Shown: positions 7,682 to 18,607, counted from the stretch's first letter. The stretch: 64,000 nucleotides of DNA from Streptococcus gordonii (GCF_001553855.1 NZ_LQWV01000004.1:1-64000); one strand, 5' to 3'. Notes: a model not told the origin generated them from the letters alone. Made by a program: numbers and translations.

Positions 7682-9340
7682 CTATTTCTTTAATAATTCA
7701 CGCGCCTGGCTCAAAGCGGCTTCTGTTACATTTTCACCAGCTAACATCTTAGCAATTTCTTCCACTCGCTCATCGAAGTCCAAGAGACGAACAGTTGAAA
7801 CAGTAGAATTTTCATCAGAAATTTTTTCAATAAAGAATTGCTTGTCTGCAATGGCAATGACTTGTGGCAGATGAGAGATTGCTAAAACCTGACCATTACT
7901 GCCAATCTTATGGATTTTTTGTGCAATAGCTTGGGCTACACGACCCGAAACTCCTGTATCAACTTCGTCAAAGACTATACTAGTCTTTCCTTCTTTCCGA
8001 GAGAAAGCTGATTTAATTGCAAGCATCAGACGAGATAATTCCCCACCTGATGCAACCTTAACTAAAGGCTTAAAGCTTTCTCCAGGATTAGTTGAAATAT
8101 AAAACTCAACTTGCTCATTACCTTCACGGTTAAACTTGCTCTTGTTAAATTGAACTTGAAAATTCGCTTTTTCCATATAGAGATCTTGCAGTTCCTGCTT
8201 AATCTCCGACTCAAGCTGTTTAGCCAACTCATGTCTTGCTTGGCTAAGCTGTCCAGCAAAATTTACCAAACGCTTTTCTAAATCTTTAAGTTCTGCCTCT
8301 AAATCTTCAGAAGATGAGTGACTGCCTGTCAGTAGCTGGTACTCTTTCGATATTTGTGAAAAATATTCTAAAACATCATCTACTTGGCCACCATATTTAC
8401 GAGTGATACTGTTAATCAAATCTAAACGACTTTCAACCTGCATCAAGCGGTTGCCATCAAAATCTAGGCCATCTAAGATATCCTCCAACCGTTTAGTCAC
8501 ATCTTCCAGAACGTAATAGGTCTCAGAAAGACTAGAAGACAATTCCTTGTATGTTGGGTCATATTCTTCAATAGACTCCATATCGTTCATAGCTGAACGC
8601 ACATTAGCCAGACTAGAAAAATCCTCGTTATCCAACATAGCGTATGCATTGGTCAAGGTATCAGCAATCAGCTTGTGATTGAGTAAGCGATCACGTTCTT
8701 GGTGGAGAGCTTTGTCTTCACCAGTTTTCAAGGAAGCACTATCAATTTCAGCCATCTGAAATTCTAGCATTTCAATGCGAGCCTTATGCTCCTCTTGATT
8801 TTTATGCAAGGTCAGAACTTGTTTACGAAGCTGTCGATAGTGATCAAAGGTTTCTTGATAGAAGGCTTTCAAGGCAACGAAATCCTCATCTCCAAACTCA
8901 TCCAGCATGGCTATATGAAGCTGAGGACGCATTAATTCTTCCTGATCATGTTGGCCATGAATATCTACTAAATGTTGACCAATAGCCTTCAAAACTGATA
9001 GGTTAACTAACTGTCCATTAACCCGGCTGACGCTACGGCCATTTTGCAGAATTTCTCGGCGGATAATAAGTTCATCAGTCAATTCCAAGCCCTGCTCTTC
9101 AAAAATTGCTTCTAAAGTTGAGCTATTTCCCAATGAAAACAATCCTTCAATTTCAGCCTTAGTAGCTCCATGACGAATGACATCAGTAGTAGCACGGCTA
9201 CCCAGCATCATATTCATAGCATCAATAATGATGGACTTCCCTGCCCCAGTTTCACCGGTCAGGACCGTCATCCCTTGGTCAAAATGAAGAGAGATTTCTT
9301 CAATAATAGCAAAGTTTTTTATAGAAATTTCTAATAACAT
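7682..9340 (-). CDS. recN: DNA repair protein RecN
   Basis: SMC-like ATPase for double-strand break repair, 552 residues. Walker A GETGAGKS is at residues 29-36, a long coiled-coil region fills the middle (about 150-370), the ABC signature KVASGGELSRLMLA is near residue 427 and Walker B IVFDEVDTGVSG near 455. It is directly downstream of the ArgR/AhrC-type gene (7 bp), the same order as ahrC-recN in Bacillus. Probably transcribed from the xseA side as part of one long operon. Confidence 0.98.
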   Translation of the reverse strand: MLLEISIKNFAIIEEISLHFDQGMTVLTGETGAGKSIIIDAMNMMLGSRATTDVIRHGATKAEIEGLFSLGNSSTLEAIFEEQGLELTDELIIRREILQNGRSVSRVNGQLVNLSVLKAIGQHLVDIHGQHDQEELMRPQLHIAMLDEFGDEDFVALKAFYQETFDHYRQLRKQVLTLHKNQEEHKARIEMLEFQMAEIDSASLKTGEDKALHQERDRLLNHKLIADTLTNAYAMLDNEDFSSLANVRSAMNDMESIEEYDPTYKELSSSLSETYYVLEDVTKRLEDILDGLDFDGNRLMQVESRLDLINSITRKYGGQVDDVLEYFSQISKEYQLLTGSHSSSEDLEAELKDLEKRLVNFAGQLSQARHELAKQLESEIKQELQDLYMEKANFQVQFNKSKFNREGNEQVEFYISTNPGESFKPLVKVASGGELSRLMLAIKSAFSRKEGKTSIVFDEVDTGVSGRVAQAIAQKIHKIGSNGQVLAISHLPQVIAIADKQFFIEKISDENSTVSTVRLLDFDERVEEIAKMLAGENVTEAALSQARELLKK

Positions 9341-9347
9341 GGCTTTC

Positions 9348-9779
9348 CTACCAATTCTCGATAACGTCTAAAATTCTTGAAATGTCTTCTTTATCTTTAA
9401 GAATCATCAAAATACTATCATCATCTGTGATAATACTAAAAATTTTTTCTGAGAATGCTTCTGTGATCTGTCTTTTAATGACAGCTGTGCTTCCAGGAAC
9501 CAAGTTTAGATTGATCATATTTCCTAAGGAGCTAGCTTCTAGAATTGTATTCTCAGCTAACTTTAAACTACTGCTCATCGACTTGGGAATTTCATAAATA
9601 TAGGTGTTGTTCTTCAGTGGAGTTTTTACAATCCCTAATTCCTTGATATCTCTAGAAACCGTCGCCTGTGTTGCCTTAATTCCTGACTGTCTTAAATAAG
9701 TAACAATCTCCTCCTGCGTACCAATCTCAAAATCATTGACAAATCGTCTAATCTTTTCTAGTCTTTCTTTTTTATTCAT
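9348..9779 (-). CDS. argR: Arginine repressor, AhrC/ArgR family
   Basis: Hexameric arginine-responsive repressor, 143 residues. The N-terminal winged helix includes the SGIKATQATVSRDIKELG recognition segment; the C-terminal domain has an ITDDDSILMI segment in place of the usual GTIAGDDT, still with the acidic residues expected to contact arginine. The start at 9779 (MNKKERLEKI) overlaps the tlyA stop by 8 bases; the longer reading from 9806 would run into tlyA. Streptococci carry several paralogues; the recN-linked one corresponds to ahrC of Bacillus. Confidence 0.9.
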   Translation of the reverse strand: MNKKERLEKIRRFVNDFEIGTQEEIVTYLRQSGIKATQATVSRDIKELGIVKTPLKNNTYIYEIPKSMSSSLKLAENTILEASSLGNMINLNLVPGSTAVIKRQITEAFSEKIFSIITDDDSILMILKDKEDISRILDVIENW

Positions 9780-10587
9780 CCTTAAATTCCTTATGCGCTG
9801 CCTCAACCACTGGACCGACTAAGTCTGCTACTAGATTTTGGGGTTGAGCTTCTTTTTTTAAATGAGCCAAAAATTCAACATTGCCGTGCCCCCCTTGAAT
9901 AGGAGAGTAATCCAAGCCTTTGACAGAAAAACCAAGTTCTACCATAAAGGAAGTGACCTTTTCTAAGACCGCTACATGGACTTTTTTGTCTTTGACGATG
10001 CCATTCTTACCAATCTGTTCTCGACCTGCTTCAAACTGAGGTTTTATCAAGGCAACAACCTGCCCTTCTTCAGCCAAAATTTCTTTCAAGGCAGGTAAAA
10101 TCAAACTCAGAGAAATAAAGCTGACATCAATGCTAGCAAACTGCGGTATTTGTTCAAAATCAGCTACTGAAGCATAGCGAAAATTAAACTGTTCCATACT
10201 GATGACGCGCTGATCCTGCCTAAGTTTCCATGCTAATTGATTAGTACCAACATCAACAGCATAGACGAGACTTGCACCGTTTTGCAGCATAACATCCGTA
10301 AAGCCACCTGTCGAGGCACCAATATCCAGCGTTACTTTTTCTTTCACTGAAATCCCAAAAGCTTGCAAGGCCTTTTCTAATTTTAGTCCACCACGGCTGA
10401 CAAACTTCAATTTTTCGCCTTTAAGTTTTAGTTCGGTTGTATCATCAATCTTTTCACCTGGCTTATCAAAGCGCTGACCGTTGATAACTGACACAACTAG
10501 GCCAGCCATCACCCCCCGTTTTGCCTGCTCTCTAGTTTCAAAAAGCCCTTGTTTAAAAGCTAGAACGTCTACTCTTTCCTTAGTCAT
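9772..10587 (-). CDS. tlyA: TlyA family rRNA 2'-O-methyltransferase
   Basis: 271 residues: an N-terminal S4 RNA-binding domain (about 1-65, [15 protein letters not shown]) and a C-terminal FtsJ-like methyltransferase fold with TLDIGASTGGFTDVMLQNG as the AdoMet motif and ALIKPQFEAG later. TlyA proteins methylate ribose 2'-OH of 16S and/or 23S rRNA; they are often misnamed haemolysins. It overlaps ispA by 8 bases upstream and argR by 8 bases downstream, so translation is probably coupled. Confidence 0.93.
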   Translation of the reverse strand: MTKERVDVLAFKQGLFETREQAKRGVMAGLVVSVINGQRFDKPGEKIDDTTELKLKGEKLKFVSRGGLKLEKALQAFGISVKEKVTLDIGASTGGFTDVMLQNGASLVYAVDVGTNQLAWKLRQDQRVISMEQFNFRYASVADFEQIPQFASIDVSFISLSLILPALKEILAEEGQVVALIKPQFEAGREQIGKNGIVKDKKVHVAVLEKVTSFMVELGFSVKGLDYSPIQGGHGNVEFLAHLKKEAQPQNLVADLVGPVVEAAHKEFKDE

Positions 10588-11455
10588 ATAATCTCAAACT
10601 TTCTATGATTTTCGTGAGACTTTCTCCTGAGAAGGGGCGATTCTGAGCGATCTCCTTCAGTAAATTTTGAGCCTGATCTAAGACTTGATCCAAAGTCTCC
10701 TTTGCCTTTTCTAACCCTAAAAGAGCCGGATAGGTAGACTTAGCTGCAACCAAGTCTTTTTGAGGTGTTTTACCCAATTCTTCAAAGCTTGCTGTCACAT
10801 CTAAAATATCATCTCGAACCTGAAATGCTAAACCAATCAACTCACCAATCTGGCGAAGTTTAGCTTGGACTCCTTCATCAACCTGCGCCAGCAATCCTGC
10901 TGCTACAAAAGGAAAGGCTAAGAGTTTGCCCGTTTTGTAAGCGTGAATAGCCTGAAGTTCTTTCAAATCAAGCTGACAGCCTTCCCCTTCCATATCGAGG
11001 GCTTGCCCCCCAACCATACCGAAGGTACCAGCTGCTTGCGATAGTTCCATAATCAAATTCACCTTAACCCGGCTCGGTAATTCTGCTACAGCTATCAAGC
11101 CATATGGATCTAAAAAGAGAGAATCCCCTGCTAATATAGCCGTGGCTTCACCAAATTTTTTATGATTAGTCAAACGCCCACGCCGATAGTCATCATCATC
11201 CATTGCTGGTAAATCATCATGAATGAGACTTCCAGTATGAATCATTTCCAATGCAGCCGCCACTTGAAAATGTGCAGGCTGAAGAGACAATCCAAATGCC
11301 TCAACTAGCTCTAATAGTAGCAAAGGTCGAATCCGCTTGCCACCTGCCTGAACAGAGTAGAGAATGGATTCTACCAAGGAATCTGACACTGCTTGCTGAC
11401 TATAATAGTTAGCGATTGTCTGGTCTATCTGTCTTATTTTTTCTTCCTGGTTCAT
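10580..11455 (-). CDS. ispA: Polyprenyl (farnesyl/geranyl) diphosphate synthase
   Basis: Trans-prenyltransferase of 291 residues making farnesyl diphosphate from IPP and DMAPP/GPP, a precursor of undecaprenyl phosphate. The first Asp-rich motif is in [15 protein letters not shown], the second in [17 protein letters not shown] supplies the IPP-binding residues. It overlaps xseB by 4 bases upstream and tlyA by 8 downstream. Chain length cannot be proven, but the IspA position next to xseB is standard. Confidence 0.94.
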   Translation of the reverse strand: MNQEEKIRQIDQTIANYYSQQAVSDSLVESILYSVQAGGKRIRPLLLLELVEAFGLSLQPAHFQVAAALEMIHTGSLIHDDLPAMDDDDYRRGRLTNHKKFGEATAILAGDSLFLDPYGLIAVAELPSRVKVNLIMELSQAAGTFGMVGGQALDMEGEGCQLDLKELQAIHAYKTGKLLAFPFVAAGLLAQVDEGVQAKLRQIGELIGLAFQVRDDILDVTASFEELGKTPQKDLVAAKSTYPALLGLEKAKETLDQVLDQAQNLLKEIAQNRPFSGESLTKIIESLRLYD

Positions 11456-11664
11456 TCCATTTCCGTTTCTGTACCATCTGCCTGCATAACCTTAACTAAG
11501 GTCTTTTCTGCCTTGTCTATACTAGCCTGGAGTTCCTTTGAAAGCTTCATCCCCTTTTGAAATTCCGCAATCGCCTCCTCCAAGGCTACATCACCATTTT
11601 CCAGCTTTTGGACAATAACTTCCAAGTCTGCTAAATTTTCTTCAAATTTCTTTTCTTTGGACAT
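11452..11664 (-). CDS. xseB: Exodeoxyribonuclease VII small subunit
   Basis: 70-residue helical protein starting [22 protein letters not shown], the normal length. Several copies bind XseA to form the single-strand-specific exonuclease VII. Its start lies 23 bases inside xseA, indicating translational coupling. Confidence 0.96.
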   Translation of the reverse strand: MSKEKKFEENLADLEVIVQKLENGDVALEEAIAEFQKGMKLSKELQASIDKAEKTLVKVMQADGTETEME

Positions 11665-12982
11665 GTTTTACCTCTACTTCCAGCTGCCCATCCCGCATAA
11701 GCAGGGTCAGCTCATCTTTTTCTTCAATGCCTGCGCTTGACTCGACAACCTTTTGATTCTTTTGAACAATAGCATAGCCACGCGCCACGATTCGACTGGT
11801 ATCTAGCATAAGTAAGGCCTCGGACAATCTCCTGACTTGTGCCACCTTGTTATCATAAATGACCGCCATGTTGCTGCGCAGCAAACGCTCCAGCTGGACA
11901 GTCTGCTCCCGAAGACGCTGAACGCGACTGAGCGGATTCAATGCTTCCAAACGATGCTGCAATATTTTGACCCGTTGCTGCTCTTCACTATAATATTCGC
12001 GAATTTTTTGCTTCAGTCGTAGGTTGAGTTGGTCTAACTTCTGCAGATGACCATCGTAAAGCCGCTCTGGCTGTCGGAAGATAACCGACTGGGTCAGTTT
12101 ATTCAGGCCCTCTCGATAATAGCTCAGGCGATTGGAAATCGCTCGTGACATGCGGTTTTCCTGCTGCTGCAGGTGTCCCAGCAGGTCTAGCTTGGTGACC
12201 GGTGTTGCTAGTTCGGCCGCAGCCGTCGGAGTCGCAGCCCTGCGATCTGCTACAAAGTCCGCCAAAGTCGTATCTGTCTCATGGCCGACACTAGAGATAA
12301 CAGGAATCCTAGACTCAAAAATAGCTCGAACCGTTTCCTCTTCGTTGAAAGCCCAGAGATCTTCGATAGAACCGCCACCTCGACCAATAATCAGTACATC
12401 CAAATCCGACCTCTCATTGGCCAATCTGATATGGTCAGCAATCTGCGCTGCAGCACCATCTCCCTGCACTTTTGTCGGATAAAGAACAATCTCCACTCCC
12501 GGAAAGCGACGGCTGACCGTCGTGATAATATCCCGAATAACCGCTCCGCTGGGACTAGTTACAACACCGATTTTCTTAGGAAATTGGGGAAGAGACTGTT
12601 TGAATTTATCTTGAAAAAGACCTTCTTCTCCCAGTTTTTTCTTAAGCTGTTCAAACTGAATAGCCAAAGCTCCGATACCATCCGGCTCTGCCTTCTCAAT
12701 GATGATAGAATAAGAACCGCTCGGCTCATAGAGCTGTACCCGGCCAATCACATTGATTTTCATTCCTTCTTCCAGCTCAAAGCCCAACTTCTGGTAGACG
12801 CCAGACCAAATCGTGACCTGAATGACGGCATTTTCATCCTTTAATGAAAAATACTGATGATTAGGTCGTCTGCGGAAATTAGACACCTGGCCTGTTAGAT
12901 AGACCCGTTCCAAATAAGGATCCCGCTCAAACTTCATCTTCAGATACTTGGTCAAGGTCGAGACCGACAAATACTCTGGCAT
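11642..12982 (-). CDS. xseA: Exodeoxyribonuclease VII large subunit
   Basis: Catalytic subunit, 446 residues. An N-terminal OB-fold ([24 protein letters not shown]) is followed by the catalytic domain with the conserved [28 protein letters not shown] and [28 protein letters not shown] segments and a long C-terminal helical region. First gene of the cluster xseA-xseB-ispA-tlyA-argR-recN, whose members overlap or nearly touch. A TATAAT-type -10 lies near 13020 with no clear -35. Confidence 0.97.
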   Translation of the reverse strand: MPEYLSVSTLTKYLKMKFERDPYLERVYLTGQVSNFRRRPNHQYFSLKDENAVIQVTIWSGVYQKLGFELEEGMKINVIGRVQLYEPSGSYSIIIEKAEPDGIGALAIQFEQLKKKLGEEGLFQDKFKQSLPQFPKKIGVVTSPSGAVIRDIITTVSRRFPGVEIVLYPTKVQGDGAAAQIADHIRLANERSDLDVLIIGRGGGSIEDLWAFNEEETVRAIFESRIPVISSVGHETDTTLADFVADRRAATPTAAAELATPVTKLDLLGHLQQQENRMSRAISNRLSYYREGLNKLTQSVIFRQPERLYDGHLQKLDQLNLRLKQKIREYYSEEQQRVKILQHRLEALNPLSRVQRLREQTVQLERLLRSNMAVIYDNKVAQVRRLSEALLMLDTSRIVARGYAIVQKNQKVVESSAGIEEKDELTLLMRDGQLEVEVKHVQRKEI

Positions 12983-13083
12983 GTCCTTTTCCTTTCTTAT
13001 CTAGTTTTTACATAACATTTATTATAACAAAAAACTGTATAAAAAACCGATTTCAAAACTTAAAAAATGCCTTTAAAAATAAG

Positions 13084-13114
13084 AAAAAACTGGGCGCCTT
13101 AAAATGGAACCCAG
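13084..13114 (-). terminator. nnrD terminator
   Basis: On the minus strand CTGGG pairs with CCCAG, with an additional inner CC/GG pair, and TTTTTT follows. It separates nnrD from the xseA promoter. Confidence 0.7.
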
Positions 13115-13137
13115 CATGCTTAAAAACTAAAAACAAT

Positions 13138-13980
13138 CTACTGACTCATCTCCTTCATCCACTTTGGAATGTCCCTGCTGATTGTCGTTGGCAGGACGAC
13201 ATAAGCTTCCTGACTTAGTTCGTCAGCGATAAATGAATGAAGAAGGGTTGCAGCCGCCACTCGCTCAAAGAGGCTGCTTGACTTAAACTGACCTGCAAAA
13301 GCGGCAATCATACCAGCCAGCGTATCCCCCATTCCGCCAGTTGCCTGATAAGGTCCGCCTACTGTCAACTCAAAGACCTGCTCTTGTCCACTTTGATAGA
13401 TGGTCGTTCCATGCTTTTTCTGCACGACAATAATGCCCAGAGGCAGCTGATTGACCGCCGCCTGATTGGCTGCTGCCGTCTGATCTGACAAGCTCAAACC
13501 CGATAAACCTTCCCACTCCTTCTGGTGGGGAGTAAAAACTGTTTGGGCTTTTGGAAATGGCAAAGCTGTTTTGCTAAAGAGTGAAATGGCACCACCATCC
13601 ATGATGAGTATCTGCTGCTCGGTCACAGTACGGACAACTTTTTTTAAGACATCTAGTCCTAGTTGATTCTCCGCCAAACCAGGACCAATCAAGACTAGAT
13701 CTGATTTAGCCAGCTGCTCTGTCAATCGGTCTTGCTCTTCTAAGTCAAAGGCCATGGCCTCTGGTAAATGACTGTGCAGAGGGGCAATATTTTCTCTATC
13801 TGTAGCAACGGTCACCAGACCTGCTCCACTATTGACAGCCGCTAAAGCTGCCATGATGATGGCACCCCCATAAGGATAGATCCCCCCAATCAGTAAGAGA
13901 CGGCCATAGTCCCCCTTGTGACTATCCAAGGGACGTTTCCTAATAACTTTTTTTAAAATATTTTCAGCATTATTTGACAT
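13138..13980 (-). CDS. nnrD: ADP-dependent NAD(P)H-hydrate dehydratase
   Basis: Metabolite-repair enzyme of the YjeF C-terminal/ribokinase-like family, 280 residues, which dehydrates the damaged S-NAD(P)H hydrate using ADP or ATP. Diagnostic segments: HKGDYGRLLLIGG, NSGAGLVTVAT, VLIGPGLAENQLG, VFTPHQKEWEGL and the anion-hole TGGMGDTLAGMIAA near the C-terminus. It has only the dehydratase domain; the epimerase (NnrE) half is not fused. Neighbour of the HAD gene and folD but separated from them by a terminator at 14053-14072. Confidence 0.92.
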   Translation of the reverse strand: MSNNAENILKKVIRKRPLDSHKGDYGRLLLIGGIYPYGGAIIMAALAAVNSGAGLVTVATDRENIAPLHSHLPEAMAFDLEEQDRLTEQLAKSDLVLIGPGLAENQLGLDVLKKVVRTVTEQQILIMDGGAISLFSKTALPFPKAQTVFTPHQKEWEGLSGLSLSDQTAAANQAAVNQLPLGIIVVQKKHGTTIYQSGQEQVFELTVGGPYQATGGMGDTLAGMIAAFAGQFKSSSLFERVAAATLLHSFIADELSQEAYVVLPTTISRDIPKWMKEMSQ

Positions 13981-14052
13981 GATATTCTCCTAGACCAACT
14001 TCATCCTGTACTGGTCTCAAGATGACCAAACCTATCTTCATTATACACCAAA

Positions 14053-14072
14053 AGGCACCTAAACAGGTGCCT
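14053..14072 (-). terminator. Terminator after folD-HAD unit
   Basis: Perfect 8-bp inverted repeat AGGCACCT/AGGTGCCT with a 4-base loop, followed by TTTTGG on the minus strand. Confidence 0.75.
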
Positions 14073-14087
14073 CGTATCGCTAGAAAG

Positions 14088-14861
14088 TTATTTTTCTCGG
14101 AAATCTGCAAATTTTTGTAAGATTCTTGCTGCGACTGCCTTGGGTAAATTTTCCTGAAAAGCAACCTGCTCATCCGCATAATCGCTCAAGCCTGGGAAAT
14201 CTCCAACCTGCACAGCATAGAGAGAATTCTTAAAGAGCTGGATATCATTTTGATCATTACCAAAAGCCACATAATCCGAACCGCATAATTCCTTTACAGT
14301 TGAAGCTTTATTGGTTTCAGCCGGATTGATATAAAAACATTTCTCATGCTCATGATAGTCTAGACTCAGGTTGGGCAAATTTCCAAAACGAGCCTGTAAA
14401 TCCTCTAAAAGTTGCTCATGATTACCCATGTAAATAACAAGCTTAATAGGATGCTGGAGTTCAGTCAGTTCCAGCCGTCTTGCCCGATTGAGAGGATCTA
14501 CACTGGCAATAAAAGGGATTTTTTCTAAAATCTGGCCGCTGTAGTCAAAAGTATTATCAACGAAAAAAGGCAAATTATAGGTCAAACAAGTATCTAGAAT
14601 GGCTTGATAACTCGACTGATGCAGCTGGCGCTCAAACATCAGCTGTCCCTTCTGATAAGCTACTCCGCCGTTCAGGCCAATCACTATCTGCTGACTCAAT
14701 TCCGGACCTAATAGTCCCAGACAATCTCGATAGGAACGCGCCGAAGCAAACAGAACTTCATGCCCAAACTGAGGAGCCGTCAGCAGAACCTGCTTAATCT
14801 CCTCATCAATCGTCGTATAATCAAAAGAAAGGGTCCCATCCAAGTCAAAAACAAATTTCAT
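14088..14861 (-). CDS. HAD-superfamily (Cof-like) phosphatase
   Basis: 257 residues. HAD motif I is DLDGTLSF at residues 6-13, motif II lies near FASARSYRD, motif III is the Lys before [10 protein letters not shown] or near NKASTV, and motif IV is [11 protein letters not shown], with a C2B-type cap between them. Such proteins dephosphorylate sugar phosphates, nucleotides or cofactor precursors; the substrate cannot be assigned. It shares an ATGA with folD, so the two are translationally coupled. Confidence 0.85.
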   Translation of the reverse strand: MKFVFDLDGTLSFDYTTIDEEIKQVLLTAPQFGHEVLFASARSYRDCLGLLGPELSQQIVIGLNGGVAYQKGQLMFERQLHQSSYQAILDTCLTYNLPFFVDNTFDYSGQILEKIPFIASVDPLNRARRLELTELQHPIKLVIYMGNHEQLLEDLQARFGNLPNLSLDYHEHEKCFYINPAETNKASTVKELCGSDYVAFGNDQNDIQLFKNSLYAVQVGDFPGLSDYADEQVAFQENLPKAVAARILQKFADFREK

Positions 14862-15712
14862 GATTCAAAACTCCGTTTAAAGGCTTGGTAGGTCTGCTCC
14901 ATCAGCATAGTAATAGTCATGGGTCCAACACCTCCAGGTACTGGTGTAATCAGACTAGCAATTTCAGCTACTTCATCAAACTTAACGTCGCCAATCAGCT
15001 TGCCATTTTCATCTCGATTCATACCGACATCAATGACAACAGCTCCTTCCTTGACAAAATCCTTAGTTACAAAATGTCCACGACCGATAGCCACGACCAA
15101 GATGTCTGCTCGCTTAGCAAGCTTGGCTAGATTGTGAGTCCGAGAATGTGTCAGGGTCACTGTTGCATTCTTAGCCAAAAGGAGCTGAGCCATAGGCTTA
15201 CCGACAATATTGCTTCGCCCGATAACAACTGCTCGCTTACCTTCTAGTTCAACGCCATATTCATGAAACATTTCCATAATTCCTGCTGGAGTAGCTGGAA
15301 TCATAACCGGATGGCCACTCCATAGCTTGCCCATATTAAGCGGATGAAAGCCATCTACGTCTTTATCTGGATCAATGGCCAGCAGAACTGCTTCATCATC
15401 AATATGATCTGGCAAGGGCAACTGAACTAAAATCCCATGCCAGTCAGGATTTTGATTATAAGTTTCAATCAAGCTCAAGAGCTCTTCTTGGCTGGTCTCT
15501 TCTGGCAGACGTTCTACCTTACTCCGAAAGCCAGCAGCCAAGGCTGAGCGTTCTTTATTACGTACATAAATTTGACTCGCAGGATTATTCCCCACTAGAA
15601 CCACTACCAAACCAGGAGTCTGTCCCGTTTTCTCTTTCAACTTAGCAGTCTTTTGAGCCAACTTTCCTTGTAACTTTTCGGCCAATGCCTTCCCATCAAT
15701 TAACTCAGCCAT
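14858..15712 (-). CDS. folD: Bifunctional methylene-THF dehydrogenase/cyclohydrolase
   Basis: One-carbon enzyme, 284 residues from the start at 15712 ([14 protein letters not shown]), which has GGGGGAG just upstream. Catalytic residues lie in the YVRNKERSA and [10 protein letters not shown] segments; the C-terminal Rossmann half shows [11 protein letters not shown] and the conserved [14 protein letters not shown]. It converts 5,10-methylene-THF to 10-formyl-THF using NADP. First gene of a two-gene unit with the HAD phosphatase. Confidence 0.97.
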   Translation of the reverse strand: MAELIDGKALAEKLQGKLAQKTAKLKEKTGQTPGLVVVLVGNNPASQIYVRNKERSALAAGFRSKVERLPEETSQEELLSLIETYNQNPDWHGILVQLPLPDHIDDEAVLLAIDPDKDVDGFHPLNMGKLWSGHPVMIPATPAGIMEMFHEYGVELEGKRAVVIGRSNIVGKPMAQLLLAKNATVTLTHSRTHNLAKLAKRADILVVAIGRGHFVTKDFVKEGAVVIDVGMNRDENGKLIGDVKFDEVAEIASLITPVPGGVGPMTITMLMEQTYQAFKRSFES

Positions 15713-15819
15713 TTCTCTCCCCCTCTTCATATAACTGTGCCTTCTATTATATCAAAAAACGCCTTAATTCCCCTATACATTTTCCTTATACCAGATTATA
15801 GTCTAATCTTTTGACTAAA

Positions 15820-15847
15820 AGAAAAAGCACCTCAGTGTGTGCTTCTT
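15820..15847 (-). terminator. ykuJ terminator
   Basis: Directly at the ykuJ stop codon on the minus strand, AGAAGCAC and GTGCTTTTTCT form a hairpin followed by T-rich sequence. Confidence 0.65.
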
Positions 15848-16076
15848 AGTATAACAATTCATAGATTTCCATTGCAATTAAGTCAATACTATCAAATGTA
15901 AAAGTTTCACGCGCGGCTACATCACGAAGCGTGAATACAGAGCCATTTTCCTCATCATAACTGTAAGCGACTTCAGCAACAACAACACCATCACGTTCAA
16001 AGTTGCGTTTTAGACTACCACCATCGCTTGCCATACTTTCTAATCGATTAATAATTCTTACTAAATGTGATTCCAT
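15846..16076 (-). CDS. YkuJ family (DUF1797) protein
   Basis: 76-residue cytoplasmic protein with the YkuJ pattern: an N-terminal helix LVRIINRLESMASDG, then strands RNFERDGVVVAEVAYSYDE and a C-terminal acidic helix. Function unknown in any organism as far as I know. AGGAGA lies upstream of the ATG. It is single-standing, divergent from clpE. Confidence 0.8.
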   Translation of the reverse strand: MESHLVRIINRLESMASDGGSLKRNFERDGVVVAEVAYSYDEENGSVFTLRDVAARETFTFDSIDLIAMEIYELLY

Positions 16077-16229
16077 TTTTAGTTCTCCTATTTGCTTTAT
16101 CGTTTCTATTTTACCATAAATAGAAAGTGAACACCTAATAAAAGTTTAACTTTTTGTGATTTTTTAACGAAATTTGTTGGACAAAACCAATTATTTAACA
16201 AAACAGACAGTCATTTTAACGCTTTATTC

Positions 16230-16286
16230 TTGCAATGCTAGAGAATACTGTTATAATGAAAATATAAAGTTTGACTATTTTTGACC
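16230..16286 (+). promoter_or_regulatory. clpE promoter with CtsR operator
   Basis: TTGCAA (16230-16235) and TATAAT (16252-16257) are 16 bases apart. At 16270-16286, just after the -10, the minus strand reads GGTCAAAAATAGTCAAA, a match to the CtsR consensus of two RGTCAAA heptads separated by 3 bases. Binding there would block transcription at the start site. Confidence 0.9.
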
Positions 16287-16329
16287 AAATAATTTTTACT
16301 TTATAATTTTCCAAGAAAGAGGTAAAAAT

Positions 16330-18561
16330 ATGCTTTGCCAAAACTGTAAAATCAATGAATCTACCATTCATTTATATACTAATGTTAATGGTAAAAAACA
16401 ACAAGTCGACCTCTGTCAAAATTGCTATCAGATTATGAAAACCGATCCAAATAACTCTCTATTTGGTGGACTGACAAATATGAATAATCATAACATGGAT
16501 CCTTTTGATGATTTCTTTAATCATCTAGGAAATTTCCAAGGGCCGAAAGATCCGACACCTCCAACTCAGTCAGGTGGTAGTTATGGAGGGGGCAACTATG
16601 GTCCTGGCTCTAACAACCAGCGTCCTCAGTCAGCTTCCAATAAACCAAAAGGTCTTTTGGAAGAGTTTGGTATTAATGTTACAGAAATTGCTCGACGTGG
16701 TGATATTGATCCAGTGATTGGACGGGATGATGAAATTCGTCGTGTTATAGAAATTCTCAATCGCCGAACTAAGAACAATCCAGTCCTTATCGGTGAACCT
16801 GGTGTCGGAAAGACTGCTGTTGTGGAGGGCTTGGCTCAAAAAATAGTCGACAGTGATGTGCCTCAAAAATTGCAAGGAAAAGAGGTTATTCGGCTTGATG
16901 TTGTCAGCCTTGTTCAGGGAACTGGTATTCGCGGGCAATTTGAAGAACGAATGCAAAAACTCATGGATGAGATTCGCAATCGCAATGATATCATTCTCTT
17001 TATTGATGAAATCCATGAAATTGTTGGAGCTGGTTCTGCGGGCGATGGGAACATGGATGCTGGAAATATTCTCAAACCTGCTCTTGCTCGAGGTGAACTT
17101 CAACTGGTTGGAGCTACTACTCTCAATGAATATCGTATCATTGAAAAAGATGCAGCTTTAGAAAGACGGATGCAACCAGTCAAAGTAGATGAACCAACCG
17201 TAGAAGAAACGATCACAATTCTAAAGGGTATTCAAAAGAAGTACGAAGATTACCACCATGTTCGCTACACAGATGAGGCTATTGAAGCCGCAGCCATCCT
17301 ATCTAATCGTTATATTCAGGACCGTTTCCTTCCTGATAAAGCTATCGATCTTTTGGATGAATCAGGCTCTAAGATGAACCTAACTCTCAATTTTGTCGAT
17401 CCTAAGGAAATTGATAGACGCTTGATAGAGGCTGAAAACCTTAAAACCCAGGCCACTCGTGATGAAGATTATGAAAAGGCAGCCTACTTCCGTGACCAAA
17501 TTGCCAAATATAAGGAAATGCAAAATGCTAAAATAGATGAACAAGATACTCCTATCATCAGTGAGAAGGAGATCGAAGCTATTGTTGAGCAAAAAACAAA
17601 TATTCCAGTTGGCGATTTGAAGGAAAAAGAACAGTCTCAACTTATTCATTTAGCCAGTGATTTGAAGTCTCATGTCATTGGGCAGGATGATGCAGTTGAT
17701 AAGATTGCAAAAGCCATCCGTCGTAATCGTGTGGGATTAGGCAGTCCAAACCGGCCAATCGGAAGTTTCCTTTTTGTTGGACCGACAGGCGTTGGAAAAA
17801 CTGAACTTTCCAAACAATTGGCCATCGAACTTTTTGGTTCTGCCGATAGCATGATTCGTTTTGATATGAGTGAATACATGGAAAAACATAGCGTTGCCAA
17901 ACTTGTGGGAGCACCTCCAGGCTACGTTGGCTATGAAGAAGCAGGACAGTTGACTGAACGTGTTCGTCGTAATCCATACTCACTCATTCTCTTAGATGAG
18001 GTGGAAAAAGCTCATCCAGATGTCATGCATATGTTCTTACAAGTCCTAGATGATGGACGTTTGACTGATGGTCAAGGTAGGACAGTCAGCTTCAAAGATA
18101 CCATTATTATCATGACTTCCAATGCAGGAACTGGCAAAGTGGAAGCTAGCGTTGGCTTTGGTGCTGCTCGAGAAGGTCGGACAAATTCTGTCTTAGGTGA
18201 GTTAGGTAACTTCTTTAGTCCAGAATTCATGAATCGATTTGATGGTATCATTGAATTCAAGGCATTAAGCAAGGATAATCTCTTACAGATTGTGGATCTA
18301 ATGCTGGAAGATGTTAATAATCGACTCGCTAGCAACGATATTCATCTAGATGTAACAACCAAAGTCAAAGAAAAATTGGTTGATCTGGGCTACGATCCTA
18401 AGATGGGGGCACGACCACTCCGTAGAACTATTCAGGATTATATCGAAGATGCTATTACGGACTACTACCTAGAACATCCGACAGATAAGGATTTAAAAGC
18501 AATTATGACTAGCAATGGCAAGATTATAATTAAGGGTAAACAAAAAGCTGAGCTTGATTAA
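16330..18561 (+). CDS. clpE: ATP-dependent Clp protease ATP-binding subunit ClpE
   Basis: HSP100 unfoldase, 743 residues, partner of ClpP. An N-terminal zinc finger has CxxC pairs at residues 3-6 and 29-32, which distinguishes ClpE from ClpC. The first AAA+ module has Walker A GEPGVGKT near residue 155 and Walker B LFIDEIHE; a UVR-type helix pair (about 362-397) lies in the middle; the second module has GPTGVGKT near 484 and [11 protein letters not shown] glycine/asparagine-rich linker (about 70-105) follows the finger. Heat-shock regulation by CtsR is visible in the promoter. Confidence 0.98.
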   Translation: MLCQNCKINESTIHLYTNVNGKKQQVDLCQNCYQIMKTDPNNSLFGGLTNMNNHNMDPFDDFFNHLGNFQGPKDPTPPTQSGGSYGGGNYGPGSNNQRPQSASNKPKGLLEEFGINVTEIARRGDIDPVIGRDDEIRRVIEILNRRTKNNPVLIGEPGVGKTAVVEGLAQKIVDSDVPQKLQGKEVIRLDVVSLVQGTGIRGQFEERMQKLMDEIRNRNDIILFIDEIHEIVGAGSAGDGNMDAGNILKPALARGELQLVGATTLNEYRIIEKDAALERRMQPVKVDEPTVEETITILKGIQKKYEDYHHVRYTDEAIEAAAILSNRYIQDRFLPDKAIDLLDESGSKMNLTLNFVDPKEIDRRLIEAENLKTQATRDEDYEKAAYFRDQIAKYKEMQNAKIDEQDTPIISEKEIEAIVEQKTNIPVGDLKEKEQSQLIHLASDLKSHVIGQDDAVDKIAKAIRRNRVGLGSPNRPIGSFLFVGPTGVGKTELSKQLAIELFGSADSMIRFDMSEYMEKHSVAKLVGAPPGYVGYEEAGQLTERVRRNPYSLILLDEVEKAHPDVMHMFLQVLDDGRLTDGQGRTVSFKDTIIIMTSNAGTGKVEASVGFGAAREGRTNSVLGELGNFFSPEFMNRFDGIIEFKALSKDNLLQIVDLMLEDVNNRLASNDIHLDVTTKVKEKLVDLGYDPKMGARPLRRTIQDYIEDAITDYYLEHPTDKDLKAIMTSNGKIIIKGKQKAELD

Positions 18562-18607
18562 ACAACTGACATCAGCACAAGCTCAGATTAATGATAGAGA
18601 ATTAAAA

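Noticed and set aside
9772..10587. Haemolysin
   Set aside because: TlyA proteins carry this label in many annotations, but the S4 and FtsJ-like domains identify an rRNA methyltransferase.
12132..12844. Plus-strand frames of 116 and 187 codons
   Set aside because: They lie wholly antisense to xseA, whose motifs are intact, and have no ribosome-binding site or family likeness.
13600..13660. tRNA or other structured RNA genes anywhere in the window
   Set aside because: No cloverleaf with a TTCGA-type arm and CCA-adjacent acceptor was recognised in any intergenic gap; the only structured RNAs seen are T-boxes and terminators.
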